Below are positions 40,750-52,564 of a DNA stretch of 64,000 nucleotides, piece by piece; within the stretch, counting starts at the first letter, position 1, and every line of letters begins with the position of its first letter. The notes beneath the pieces were generated by a model. That model was not told the DNA's origin, made no database searches, and worked only from the letters and a program-made list of their open reading frames with translations. The stretch comes from Annona cherimola. Lineage: Eukaryota; Streptophyta; Magnoliopsida; Magnoliales; Annonaceae. The stretch spans positions 20,379,335-20,443,334 of the forward strand of contig CM059977.1 in NCBI GenBank assembly GCA_030490835.1. Direction: 5' to 3'. A program made the position numbers and the translations under genes.

Positions 40750-41108
40750 TGTTGAATTTGGATAATGCGGAAACGTATCTGAATCTATCGATGTCGTATA
40801 TTCCATATAGAATAACATGAACAATCTTACTGAGTGTATAGCCTTTTCCCACAACATTTTCTCCCCCATAATACTAGCAGCCGATGAGCAACCACAAGTG
40901 TAAATTAAGTGTAGAAGGGACCCGAACTCTCTTACATATAGAGCCTTCTCATTATACTTGAATAGAAAGAGAATCAACCACTTAAAAAATTGTCATATTC
41001 CAAAATATGTTGAGTTACTGCTTTTATGTAAAATCTTAGGATTATATTATACTACGTCACCTTACAGGATTTTAGACGTTCTAATAATGGATCTTACAAG
41101 ATCTAACA
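40750..41108 (-). repeat. 5' LTR of the copia element
   Basis: Direct repeat of 34372-34708, starting TGTTGAATTTGG and ending AGATCTAACA. It is 359 bp, about 20 longer than its partner because of insertions near 41080. Confidence 0.85.
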
Positions 41109-43893
41109 AATAGAAGTAAATGCAGAAATCATTTTATGACTGCTAAAATAAAAAATTCTAACTGACATTTGATTGAACAGAATTGTATGATTTATTCTTT
41201 AAAAAAAGCATTAGGTTATCAAAAGGGCTTGCAATTCTATTATTGGCAAGTAAGTTACGAATATCCTTCAAGGGAAAATTTCTATTATCATATATGTACT
41301 TTCCAAAAAAATCCCTGAAATTATTGAATAATTATTAAAATATTTGTCTCTTTAATGAAATTATTAGCATTTATTCATTAACTAGATATGTGTGTGTATG
41401 TAAATGAAATATGATCTATTATAATCGGACTACACTATTATTAATACTTATATAATCGTTTATCTAGTAAGTATTATGTTTTAAAATATTTAGATATTGA
41501 AAATACAACTCTAAAGTTATATTGTAAATCAAACTATTTTATTATATAATTTTTATATCATTTTCATATAGGGTTTATACACATATCTAATTTGGATAAA
41601 AATTAATATATCATTAAAATAAATAATTTTAAACACAATAGGTAAAAATAGATTGTAATTTCATCATTGAAAGGGGCTCATTTGTAAGATATTGCATAAA
41701 TAGTAGACCGCATCGAATAACTTTTCTAGGGCTTCTTCATGTAATCCCTTCAAATTTTAAAATTTTAATTTATATAAAAAAATTCAATCTATTCATTATA
41801 TTTAATATCATTTATTTAATTAAAGGACTAAGTTTCATACAAATCAAGTATGTGCATGAGTCACACTTGCTCGAAAATATATACATTCATATTTAAATTA
41901 CGAAAAATGTTTAGATACATTTATATATGTATAAGAATGTAATAATATTTTATAGAATCATTCGTCTACATGGAAATGATATTTTAGACAATTTAGATAT
42001 TAAAAATATTACTTTGCAATTGATATTTTAGCATTAAACTATTTTATTATATTAATTTTACGCATTAATAGATAGAGCCCATGTACGATGATACAAAATA
42101 AATAAAAAAGTTTAATGATAATATAAATTATCCTAAATATAATGGATTGGTAGATTTTTCATGAACCATCGAGATCTTAAAAATGGAGAAAATTGCATAA
42201 AAAAAGGAGTTTAATAGAAGCAAGCTCCATTTTTCAAGCTCCATTTTTTTATATATGTCTGCTTCATATTTACCCTTAGAGTAATGGTAGATAGTTTAGG
42301 TTTAAAAATTCCATTTTAAAATTTAAAAACTAAAAGTAACATGAATATCTATAAGTTTACATCAAATACTGAATCATTACTCGATTTTATCAGATAATAT
42401 TCAGATGTCTCTTATTTTGTCTTCAATACATGACTTAACCTCTTACAATGACAATTTGTTCTTTCAAAATGTCAGCTAAGAGTGTGTTTGTTAATGAGTA
42501 AAAATTGTCAAGTTAAAACTTTTCAATATATAACTTTTCACTCTCCATAACTGTTATATCTTTTAATCGTTTCTTCATATTTTTCTATACAACTATCATA
42601 CTTGTCAATTATTTTTATACAACTACTAATACAACTAACCTATCTATTTTAACTTTATCCAATTTACTATTTATCATTACTCCTATTATATCAAATTATT
42701 TGACAACTTCTATTCTCTACAACTTTTCATCAAAAGTTTTATTCATTCACAAACATACCCTAAATAATAAAAAAAAAGAGTCAGCTAAATGGGGCGAGGG
42801 TGTGCATTTGCCAGTTGCCATGCGTCAGCTTTCTACGAGTCGCGAAAATATTACGTCAATTGGACAACATATAATCTGATAAGATATAAACTATGATATT
42901 CCGTGTGGGTGATCGATTTAATTAACTTGGCATGTGGATTTAAAATATGAGAATGTTTGGGAAGAATAGCTAATTGCAATGCCTTTTTTCTTGTCTATGT
43001 AAAAACCAATCTATACAAAAAAAAAGGTAAAAATAGCTAGGCTGGCAACCTTGATAATTATTGCCTCACTCTCTTGGCCCCAAAAACAATCTATTATTAA
43101 GATTGGTTGTGATATTGCTGGTCTTGAAAATATAAGCTTACATTAAAAGGTGTATTAATTTAGATTTTTAGTTTTTTCATGAAAATATTTTTATAATTAT
43201 ATTTAATTTATACAAATTCATATATGTATATGTATATATATTATTTTCAAAATTAACATTTTAAAATGTATTTATTCCTTCTAAAAAAGGTTTTTTTAAA
43301 TAAAAATCATATATTCAAATCAAGAACTATAAGATTTGATACATGAGTTAACACATTTGGTAAAGCATTATTACAAAGAAACCTAAAAAGCTGCAAAAAA
43401 AAGAAAAGAAAATTACACCATTTCGCCCGGATCTTGCTAGTCCGGATGACAAGATCATAATCCTATTAAAATAGCATCAGTTCAATTAATTACCATCATT
43501 CATCATCATTTTCTAATTTACTAACATGTCCGTATAGATGGCTATTATAATAATCTTATTCTTCATAAAATTCTTTTACCGATGTTTAAACACGCCCGGA
43601 TAACTATAATAACACATTTTTAAATTAAAAACGTAAATATGTTGGCTAATTAAAAAATGTAAATAATGTTGGGCGGCGAGGAGAGGCGTCCGTGGTTAAA
43701 TTAATAAAATAACAAATAAATAAAGGCCATAGTTACATTAATAAAATAACAAATAAACAAAGGCCGCTTGGAATAAAACGAAATATAGAATCAATAAGAG
43801 TAAATAAGTAGCAAATCAACTAAATAAGAAAAAACAATTCATATTCACACAACTGATTCAAACGCACCTAAACAAACATAAAAGTACTTTTAT
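41109..43893. other. Intergenic DNA with MITE remnants
   Basis: Two strongly decayed relatives of the TA-lodged palindromic MITEs lie at about 41390-41730 and 41840-42190 ('aaactattttattatat', 'ggataaaaatt'). A good Tourist-like copy is listed separately. A 37-bp partial tandem duplication occurs at 43700-43770 (TTAATAAAATAACAAATAAA twice). There is no gene. Confidence 0.45.
42480..42760. mobile_element. Tourist-like MITE, TSD TAA (281 bp)
   Basis: The tips are GAGTGTGTTTGTTAATGAG on the left and TTCACAAACATACCC on the right, with TAA at 42477-42479 and 42761-42763. The body aligns with 13579-13847 from end to end, so both are members of one family. Confidence 0.82.
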
Positions 43894-44050
43894 TTATTTA
43901 TTACAACAATCTATTAGAAAATGCTAACTGTATCTACTACATTATTTTACAATACAAATGGGAGAAACAAGGTTATTTATTATAACAATCTATTAAAAAA
44001 TGCTAACTGTATCTACTACATTATTTTACAATACAAATGGGAGAAACAAG
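43894..44050. repeat. 79-bp tandem duplication
   Basis: Two near-identical 79-base copies (43894-43972 and 43973-44050), both containing ATGCTAACTGTATCTACTAC and ending GGGAGAAACAAG, lie just outside the LINE insertion site. Confidence 0.9.
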
Positions 44051-44569
44051 ATATCGAAATCCAAAGTGCTCGCTACAATACATGTAGATCTAGTTACAAT
44101 ACTCTATAAAGTCCCTCCCCTGTAAGTCCCGATAGGCGAATTGGTCGCGCTCGGGACTGGGTGTGGGTGTCGGAGGAGGGGAAGACTAGGGGTGCAACTT
44201 GGTCCGGGTAGGTCTGGGTAGGGGTCTACCCTACATTTATCCTATTTTTAAAAACCTCTACCCTGCCCTATTTTAGACCGGATCGGTTCTTGAGTTACCC
44301 TACCCTATTTTTCAATGTCGGTTCCAGTTTTGGTTCTAAATCGATTCCAAAAGTAATATGTAACCTGTTCCATCTACTAATATAAATATGTACAAATAAA
44401 ATATTGAGTATGAGTCAGCAGTTAATCGGCACAGCTGCCCAGCCCCACTATACAATGTGTTACATGCAATGCAACAATCTGTTACTATCTGTACCATGCA
44501 ATATGTTGGAAATTGACATGGGAATTAGTTTAAATAAATGTACATAAGAAATAAAACATACCCTTTTAC

Positions 44570-44684
44570 CGTTCCTAGATTGATATGCATTCGAATCTCC
44601 CATGTGAGGTGCTGCAAGGCCCAACATCTCCATGAAGCCACTGCTCTAAGTTCCCATTATTGAGATACTCATAAACAAGCATCC
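44570..44684 (-). pseudogene. Captured receptor-like kinase exon fragment
   Basis: The minus strand reads MLVYEYLNNGNLEQWLHGD, then VGPCS, then in another frame LTWEIRMHINLGT. This is the kinase N-lobe to helix region (hinge 'MLVYEYVNNGNLEQWLHG') of a plant RLK-Pelle family kinase of the At1g01540/At4g01330 sort. One base is missing between the two frames. The fragment is flanked by an acceptor-like pyrimidine tract ending in AG and by a GT donor (GGAACG|GTAAAAG), so a genomic exon with intron edges was picked up. It is cut off from the rest of the kinase and cannot make an enzyme. Confidence 0.82.
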
Positions 44685-45059
44685 TCAATAGGGGAAGATG
44701 AAACCTTGAATCATCAACGCTGCAACGAAAGACGAAGAGAGAAAGAGAGACAAACAGAGAGACTGAGAGAGAGAGAGATAGGCTCAGAAAAATTGATCGA
44801 GAGACAGAGAGAAAGATAAACAGAGAGAGATCGAGATTGAGAGAAAGACTAAGACAAAGAGATTGATCGAGAGAGAGAAACAGAGATAGAGAGAGATCGA
44901 TCAAGAGAGAGGCAGGGAGATTGAGAGAGAATGAGTGAGAGAGAGAGAGACGGACAGACAGAGAGAGTGAGAGAGAAGGCGACACCGGAAGGGAGGGGCA
45001 GGGAAGCATCGACACCAGAAATAGGGAGAGATGCAGCGACGGAGCTCGAAAAAATCGAG

Positions 45060-45430
45060 AGGAAGAGGGAGAAGTGGGAGACAGAGCAACAGTGATGCGC
45101 TAAGGGAGAGGGAGAGGGAGAGGGAGGGAGGGAGGGAGGGAGAGGAGAGGGACGGAGCAGCAGCGATGCGCCGAGGGAGAGGGAGAGGGAGAGGGAGGGA
45201 GGGAGAGAGAGGAGAGGTGACACGGGATGGCGGGAGAGGAGAGGGACGGAGCAGCAGCGATGCGCCGAGGGAGAGGGAGAGGGACGGAGGGAAGGAGGGA
45301 GAGAGAGGAGAGGCGACGCGGGACGACGGGAGAGGAGAGGGACGGAGCAGCAGCGATGCGCCGAGGGAGAGGAAGAGGGAGAGGGAGGGAGGGAGGGAGG
45401 GGGAGAGAGAGAGAGAGCAGTGATGCGCCG
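45060..45430. repeat. GA-rich minisatellite, ~95-bp unit
   Basis: Units contain GGGACGGAGCAGCAGCGATG followed by CGCCGAGGGAGAGGGAG and variable GGGA runs. GATGCGC anchors occur near 45094, 45165, 45259, 45355 and 45422 (steps of about 71, 94, 96 and 67). It lies inside the hAT element. Confidence 0.85.
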
Positions 45431-45871
45431 AATCCCGATTGCTGCCTTGCTGGTCCGGGACGAGAAGACCGGAGATGGCGAAGAGGAGAGGCGATGGCAG
45501 GCGAGGGCGTCAGCGTTGGAGAACAGGCGGAATTTAGGGGGCGCACAGGACACGAACCCGCAAACCTCATAATATATATTTATTATAATATTATTATATA
45601 AATTCGGTTCGGTTCCGGGTACCCGGCTGTTGGAACCGACCCTACCCAAATCCACCCCGAGTATTTTTTACCCAGAACCGAGCCGACCTTGCGGGTAACC
45701 CTGGCCGACCCGACCCGACCCTATTTCGGGTACCCATGGGTACCCGACCCAAGTTGCACCCCTAGGGAAGACAGGAGCATTCGGACAGGACAGGCTCAGC
45801 TATTAGGATCGGCTCTGCAAAGGAACGGAATCGCACACTCGAGGAGGAGCCGAACGAACGGGCAGAAGGAA

Positions 45872-47341
45872 ATGAATCTCAACAATGCGGAGCTGCTGGA
45901 GGCTGAACTTCAGACGCTGTCCATTGAGGGTAATGCGATAAAAAAGATCCAACCAGGAGAGGATGCAACACTCTTATGTACTCTCTAGTCGGCGAAGTCG
46001 TATAACAAGGAATTCTTCAAAGGGATGATGAGACAGCTATGGAGAATTAAAAGGAATTTCTACTTCACTGAGGTCGGGGAGAATCTGCTAAAGGTATCGT
46101 TCTCAGACAACGATGACAGGGACCGAGTAATGGAGGGGCGACCATGGCTGTTTGATCGGAATCTTGTCATCTTAGCAGAAATGCGGGAGGAATTGGAATA
46201 TGCCCAGATACTACTTGTCAAAACGCCTCTGTGGATACAGATACAAGGCATTCCATACATTGTTGACAAGAGTTGCTTGGGGCAGTGTGTTGCCAATAAG
46301 TTTGAGGAAGTGGTTGAGATCAAAGCTACAGAAGCAGAAGTAAAGTTGAAGGTGATGCTGGATTGTAGAGAACCTCTTCGTAGAGGCATGTCCATCAAAG
46401 TGGGAGCACAACAGCAGAGATGGATAAGCTTTCAATATGAGAAGTTACCCATCTTTTGTTATTTGTGTGGTATCATGGGGCACGCCCATAAAGAGTGCCA
46501 GACAATATCAAAGGAGAAACAGATTTCAGTAGAGGCGGATATGCCTTATGGCAGTTGGTTGAGGGCGGGAGTAAGGTCAATGAGAGTGAGAGACGAGTTT
46601 GGTTCTGAATTCAGATCTACTCCAGTTAAGTATCTAGGAAAGCAGTGATTTCAGGGGGAGGATGACAACAGGCTGAAGGAACTGGGTGCTATGAGAGCTG
46701 AGCTATGGGGGGCCAATGAACAGAGTGGGTGCTCGGAAAGGGGGGGAACACCATGCAGTAATGAGGAAGAGGGCACATAACAGGGGGTCTTGGGTGGAGT
46801 GGGGGACGAGATGTGGCAGTTAGGGGGGCAAACCGAGTTTGATCATAAACAGCCATCTAAACCAGTTTCTTCCCAGGGAAATGCCATCCAAAGGTTGATG
46901 TCTTCAGCAAGAAGGGGGGTGGGGAGTGATGGGGAATCTAGCGGTGGGCGGGAGCAAGGAGGATTTGGATTGGGCAGAGGTTGGGAAGTTAGGGGCAATG
47001 CTGAGGATAGCCTGATGAAGCTCCTGTCAGGCAATCGGAAGCTGGATCACGTTTGGGTTGGCCATATTGAAGTAATGGGGTGGAATACCAAAAGGGGGAC
47101 AGGGCGAGACGGGGATCAGAGGGAGGAGGAGGTTAGGGTGCTGTATGAGATTCAGGTGCAAACAGAAGGTGGGGGGAATGAGGTGGCTTTCTCTAAACAA
47201 TCTGGAAGCATAAGGGGGATCATGGGACGGTTTTTGAACCTGAGCACAAACACACACATGGTGGTAGAGGCGGATGGAAAAGGAGAGCCAGGCAAGTGGA
47301 GGGTATGGAATTGCTCAAATCTAATACAAAGACGGCACTAG
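45872..47341 (+). pseudogene. LINE ORF1 (gag-like RNA-binding protein), broken
   Basis: ORF1 of plant L1 elements encodes a nucleic-acid-binding protein. The frame starts ATG 45872 (MNLNNAELLEAELQTLSIE). It contains a DUF4283-type domain (FYFTEVGENLLKVSF ... GRPWLFDRNLVIL) and a CCHC zinc knuckle C-YLC-GIMG-H-AHKE-C near 46460-46500. Three in-frame stops interrupt it (45986 TAG, 46646 TGA, 46778 TAA), yet the same frame continues as a Gly/Arg-rich tail to 47341. The first stop lies upstream of the core domain. Confidence 0.9.
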
Positions 47342-47474
47342 GAATGGCCAAAAGAGAGAGGGGGGGTGGAGTTGGATGAGCAGTTGAGCAGGTGGAAGCG
47401 GGCAAAGGAGATGGTTATGGTTATGCATGGGGAGGTGGAGGCTATGGGGATTCCCCAACCCCACCTCAAGTGAT

Positions 47475-50400
47475 ATGACTATATTGGCATGGAATTGCCG
47501 TGGGCTTGGGAACCCACGAGCAATTCGAAATCTTTTTGACCTTGTCAGGAAACAAGCGCCCAAACTATTTTTTTGTGCAAAACTAAATGCAATACGAAGG
47601 AGATGGAGCGGATTAGGCGGAAGCTACGGTTTGACTCATGTTTTGTGGTGGAGTCCGTGGCTAGGAGTGGCGGTTTGGCTATCTTTTGGAATAATGACCA
47701 TCCTGCGTCTGTTCAGAGTTTCTTGGCTCATCATATAGACGTCGATTTTTTGGGTTGACGCTTCATGGGGTTCTATGGTCACCCCGAAACTCACTGTCGC
47801 CACCTTTCCTGGCACATCCTCAATCAGTTGGCTGATGGTCCTGATTCTCCATGGCTAGTTATGGGCGATTTCAATGAAGTGGTAGGACCAAATGAATATA
47901 TCAGTTTGAGGACCTGTAATCAAACCCAAACGGACCTATTTTGTAATACTATTGACAGGTGTAATATGCAGGACATTGAATTTGTTGGTGCGTCTATGAC
48001 ATGGAGCAATAATAGGAGGGGTTATCAAAGAGTGGAAGTGAGGCTCGATAAGGGGCTTTCAACCCCTTCATGGATCAACTTGTTTCCCTATGCTAGGATT
48101 GTCCAACAATCGGCGGCCACGTCCGATCATTGTCCGCTACTGTTATTGCTCGATTCCAAGAACGGCAGGAGGAGGCCCCCAAAGGAATTCAAATACGAGT
48201 TATTCTGGGCACGTGATTCAGAGGCAACTAAAATCATCCAAAAGGTATGGGAGTCCAAACCTCAAAGGGGAGTAACAAATAGTGATCTAATGAGTTGGAA
48301 AATCAAGAGGTGCGGTACGGAGTTATCCAAATGGAGCAGGTTGAAGAAGGGAAACCTCAGACATGCTATTGAACGGAAACAGAGGGAGCTCTCCGCATTG
48401 ATGGATCAAACTCCTACTGATGCCGCAATGATACAATGAGAAAACTTAAGTATCAAATTAATCTTTTATTGGAGGATGAGGAGCAGCTATGGAGCATTCG
48501 GGCTAAAACCCATTGGCTTAAAGAGGGTGATAGAAACACTGAGTTCTTCCATCGGATGACTTCCAATCGGAGACGGGAAAATTTCATTGAGGTGCTCAGA
48601 GACAATGACGGGAGATGGGTTAAGGACCAAGATGAATTGCTAAATTTGACAGTTTCACATTTTTCAGAGATATATACATCCTCAAGCCCACAGGCTGCAA
48701 ACTGGGTTTCCAGTCACATTACGAGAAAAATCTCTCATATCCAAAGAGGGGGTCTGATCATGCCACTGGGCATGGCTGAAGTGGAGAAAGCCGTAAAAGG
48801 TATGCGACCCACAAAAGCTCCTGGGCCGGATGGGATGTCCCCGGGGTTCTTTCAGAAGCACTAGAATATTGTGGGTCGGGAGATTTTCCAGTGGTGCAAA
48901 TCGTTCATGGAGGAGAGAGATCACGCTCACATGGCAAGGCATATTCAGGAGGCAAACGCTACCACCTTGGTGTTGATTCCGAAGAAGGCGGGTGCTCAGG
49001 AATTGTCGCAGTTTCGGCTAATAAGTTTATGCAATGTTGTTTATAAAATATTGACTAAGGTTTTGGCAAATAGGCTAAAAGTCACTCTCAATGAGGTAAT
49101 CGGGGCAGAACAAAGCGCTTTTGTCCCGAATCGGCTTATAACGGACAACATGTTGATTGCATTGAAGCTATTCACTCTCTCAAGAGGCGAAAGGGTGGCA
49201 TAAGACGTGAGATAGCTATTAAGTTAGACATGTCAAAGGCCTATGACCGTGTTGAGTGAATTTTCTTGGAACAGATTATGGAGGCCATGAATTTCTGTCC
49301 GGTGTGGATCAATTGGATTATGAGCTATATAACCACTGTCAGCTATCGTGTTAATGTTAATGGATTCAAATCCAGGTACTTCCAACCCCAGAGGGGGTTA
49401 CGGCAGGGGGACCCGTTGTCTCCTTATTTATTCCTTCTATGTGCGGAGGGCCTATCAGCGCTTATTTCTTCTGCGGCTGCCCAAGGATCACTGCATGGGA
49501 TCAGAATTAACCCACAGGGGCCTCAGCTTACTCACCTATTGTTTGCGGATGATGCTCTTATCTTCCTCAGGGCGGACGACAATGATATTAGGCAATTTTT
49601 GGACATTATTAGGATTTATTCTGCTTCCTCTGGCTAGATGGTCAATGTGGACAAAATCTCATTATTTTTCAGCTCAAACATGAATGGAAGTGAAAGGGAG
49701 GCGTGGCCTAATCGGCTGGGGTCTTCGGGGCAAAAAGTCCATCACTATCTTGGCCTCCCGGCATGACTTGGGAGATCAAAGGGAGGGTTGTTTAAGGGCA
49801 TCAAATAGCGCATATTGCACAAAATTCGAGGGTGGAAGGGGCGTCTATTGTCATGGGGAGGAAAAGATGTGTTAATCAAAGCAGTGCACAAGCAATCCCA
49901 TCCTATACTATGAGTATTTTTCTGCTACCACAGTCGTTCTGTAAGGGTATCAATGGGATGTTGAGCAAATTTCGGTGGGGGAACAGGGGGATAAGCGTAA
50001 GATGAGCTGGGTGGTCTGGAAGGATATGTGTAAGACCAAGTGTGCGGGAGGGATGAGCTTCAGAGACCTCACGTGTTCAATTATGCCCTTCTCACCAAAC
50101 AGGTATGGAGATTATCAATGTGCACCACATCCTTCTGCTACATGGTTTTAAAAGCCAAATATTTCCCCAACTCTGACATTTGGGGGTGTACGTCGAAACC
50201 GTCTGATTCGTACACTTGGAAAAGTATTCTTAAGGCGCGAGACGTGATTCATTCTAAATGTAAATGGAGGATTGGTGACGGGAGAAGGGTTCGCTTCTTC
50301 AAGGATGTTTGGCTTAATTCTGAGGTTGGTAAGGTGGGACCCTTCCACTATCTATCCCGGAGGACGTATTGGTAAGCCACTTCATTGATGACGGGATCAA

Positions 50401-51583
50401 CGGATGGAACAAAGATTGGGCTATGGTAGCTGTTGCGGAGGTGGGGTGGCAGGCTATCAGCCTCGTTCCCCTTCCTCGTCATCCAGAAGCGGATTGTATC
50501 TTCTGGAAGCACGAGGCAAATGACAAGTTCTCAATTAAGTCGGCTCATAGGTGGCTCAAGGTGGATTTTGAAAACCCTCTTCTTTCAAGCTGTTATAGGG
50601 TCATTTGGAGGACAAAGCTTCCGAGCAAGGTTTTAATTTTTGGGTGGCGACTTTTCAAGAATGCTCTCCCAACATTGAGCAACGTCTCTTATAGGGGTAT
50701 TGAAGTGGATCCCCACTGTGTCTTCTGCATGAGGGAGGTTGAGGATACTGATCACTTATTTTTGGATTGTGCTCGTATTGCAAGTATATCTCGGCAAGTT
50801 GTTCCTGCACGCCCTTCGGAGGCCTCGGTGCAGGAAATTTTCACATTCTTAGCGTCCAAAGACAGGTGTGATGAGTTGGCCCTCTTCATTGTGTACTGCT
50901 GGTGAATCCGGTTCTTGCGAAACAAACTTAAGGCTGAGGGGGTTCAACCTCTGCTAGCTGATTTGCTGCCGTGGTGCAGAGATTATATTGAGCAAATGAG
51001 ACGGGTGAAACTCCTTGACCAGGCGAGCGCTTTGGACCTTCCCCTTGTACCCAGATGGACCAAACCACCAGACGGTGTCTTCAAGTTGAATGTAGATGCA
51101 CGATGTTTACTGGATAAGGGTGTCTCGGGGTTTGCCGTTGTTATCAGGGATTCTCGTGGGTACTTCATTGCTGCTAGTGGTTGGAGACGGATGGGCGTGG
51201 GGGAGCCTTTTATCATGGAAGCAAAGGCTTTTCGTTTGGGTATTCCGTGGGCTCTCCAACTCAAGATCCGCAATGTCTAGATTGAGTCCGACTCTCTTCT
51301 CCTGTGTACATACCTGACCAACGACAGCTAGATTCTCTCACCAGTGGGTCACATTATCTTTGCGATTAGAACAATTCTCGATGCTAATCCTCATCTCTCG
51401 GTCCACCATGTTCTAAGACAAGGGAACACGGTTGCCCATGCCTTAGCTGATCTGGTATCGGTTTCTGTTATGGAACATATGTCTTGGTGGGGAAACCCCC
51501 CACAAGCTATTGTTGAGAAAATTTGTATAGACAATTTTTTGGCAATGAACTCCGCGGATTACTCTATCTCAAACCCTTTTTAA
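47475..51583 (+). pseudogene. LINE ORF2 (endonuclease, reverse transcriptase, RNase H), broken
   Basis: About 1370 codons. Domains in order: an AP-type endonuclease (MTILAWNCRGLGNPRAIR at 47475; WLVMGDFNEV near 47850; ATSDHCPLLL near 48120), a reverse transcriptase (PTKAPGPDGMSPGFF near 48810; RGLRQGDPLSPYLF near 49400; LLFADDALIF with the catalytic Asp pair near 49545), a zf-RVT domain (VFCMREVEDTDHLFLDC near 50720) and an RNase H-like end (FKLNVDA near 51080; LRQGNTVAHALAD near 51415). Frameshifts lie near 47570, 48430, 49190 and 49670 and others follow. Stops include TGA 47756, TAG 48862, TGA 49257 and TAG 49635. It is inactive. Confidence 0.93.
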
Positions 51584-51645
51584 ACTGTGAGGGGGTCGGG
51601 CTAGAGTCGTTCCTTTGATAAAAAAAAAAGTGCTCGCTACATTAC

Positions 51646-52330
51646 GTCACGAAAATAGTATTGTTTTATTTTGTGATCATGCTAATTGAATATCAATATT
51701 ATTTCTAATACTAGTATTATAGTTTTAGAGTGTTTTATGTACACTAAAAACTTTCAAATTAAAACTCTGAGGACATATTTGTTTAACTTAAAAACTTTTT
51801 AAATTAAAATTTTTAGGACGTCTTTATTTAATTATTTTTTTTTAAATTAAAACTTTTTAATCTAAAACTTTTCACACTTCATAGCTATTTTATTTTTAGT
51901 CGTTTTCTACATATTTCTATATAACTACATATCTTTCAATCATTTTTATATAATCACTTATATGACTAACTTATTTATTTTAATTTATTATTTTTACTTT
52001 TCATCACTACCTATATAATATCATATTATTTTTTTATTTCAAAAACTTTTACAATAAAATTTTTTATCACTTCACAAATACACTCTTAAATTAAAATTTT
52101 TTCACTCTTTATGATTGTCGTATTTTTAATTATTTTTCACACATTGCCATATAATTATCTTATTTTTTATTTTTTTACATAACTATTTATATAAATAACC
52201 TATCTATTTTAATTTTATTCTATTTATTGGTTATCATTATTTTTATTATATCATAAAATTTATGCTAAAAATTTTATGACTTTACAGACGTACGCTTAAC
52301 ACGAAACTTTGAATTTGAACTGCGGAGCCA
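51646..52330. other. Intergenic DNA with two Tourist-like remnants
   Basis: Segments of about 51816-52090 and 52085-52300 each carry 'aaaacttttcactctttat', 'aacctatctattttaattttat' and 'attatatcat' motifs in Tourist order, head to tail. They sit just upstream of the CK2 beta gene. No gene is present. Confidence 0.5.
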
Positions 52331-52550
52331 TCTTTTTTTGATGAAATCTGCGGAGCCATCTTTGATCTGTCATCCATTAACCTTTACGCAAGTTCTGCTG
52401 CTCGCGAGAATTCCATGCCAGCCGACCGCAAAGACCAAGCTCCTGTTTGGCTCGGGTGTGCGCAGTGGCTTAACCTACACACCCTCGCACCCTCTCCTTC
52501 CGAGACCAGCAGCTCCTCTCCTTCCTTTTCCCTTCCCATCAAAACGCCCA

Positions 52551-52564
52551 AAACCTAACCCTAA
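52551..52564 (+). promoter_or_regulatory. Telo-box-like motif upstream of the CK2 beta gene
   Basis: AAACCTAACCCTAA lies about 190 bases before the start codon in a pyrimidine-rich leader. Telo-boxes (AAACCCTAA) are common near the start sites of plant housekeeping and growth genes. This copy is imperfect. Confidence 0.4.

Larger units (their letters stand above)
34372..41108 (-). mobile_element. Degraded Ty1/copia LTR retrotransposon
   Basis: Two direct LTR-like repeats bound the element: 34372-34708 and 40750-41108 (about 340-360 bp), starting TGTTG(G/A)ATTTGG and ending CTAAC(A). Next to the right LTR, at 40736-40747, the minus strand reads TGGCATTAGAGC, two changes from the copia primer-binding site for initiator tRNA-Met. 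Next to the left LTR the minus strand has a purine-rich GTAGGAGGACG tract. Flanking pentamers GATAG and AATAG form an imperfect 5-bp duplication. An integrase fragment (37016-37237) confirms the minus orientation. LTRs differ at many sites, so the insertion is old and pol is ruined. Confidence 0.85.
44187..45764. mobile_element. Non-autonomous hAT element carrying host gene fragment
   Basis: This 1578-bp element starts TAGGGGTGCAACTTGG and ends with the exact inverse CCAAGTTGCACCCCTA. Perfect 8-bp duplications GGGAAGAC lie at 44179-44186 and 45765-45772, inside the LINE 5' UTR. Subterminal zones are full of CCCTACCC and GGGTACCCG motifs in both directions. The inside holds a receptor-kinase exon fragment (44570-44684 minus), GA-rich low-complexity DNA, a minisatellite (45060-45430) and a GC-rich stretch. 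There is no transposase. The long Ser- or Arg-rich open frames here come from the GA repeats. It inserted after the LINE. Confidence 0.92.
44082..51626 (+). mobile_element. Full-length L1-type LINE, inactivated, with nested hAT insertion
   Basis: The element is bounded by a 19-base target duplication (AAAGTGCTCGCTACAATAC at 44063-44081, and 51627-51645 with one mismatch) and ends in an A tail after TTTGAT. Removing the nested hAT (44187-45764 plus 8 bp) leaves about 5.96 kb, a normal size. Order: 5' UTR, ORF1 (45872-47341), ORF2 (47475-51583), short 3' UTR. Both ORFs are broken by stops and frameshifts, so it cannot move itself. The base composition is far more GC-rich than the AT-rich host DNA. 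Confidence 0.93.

Noticed and set aside
44575..45655. Long Ser/Leu-rich and Arg/Glu-rich ORFs on both strands
   Set aside because: They are the product of GA-repeat and minisatellite DNA inside the hAT element. Only the short kinase-like part near 44570-44684 has real protein character.
46060..47257. Several minus-strand ORFs across LINE ORF1
   Set aside because: Antisense shadows of the GC-rich ORF1, which has a recognisable DUF4283 domain and zinc knuckle on the plus strand.
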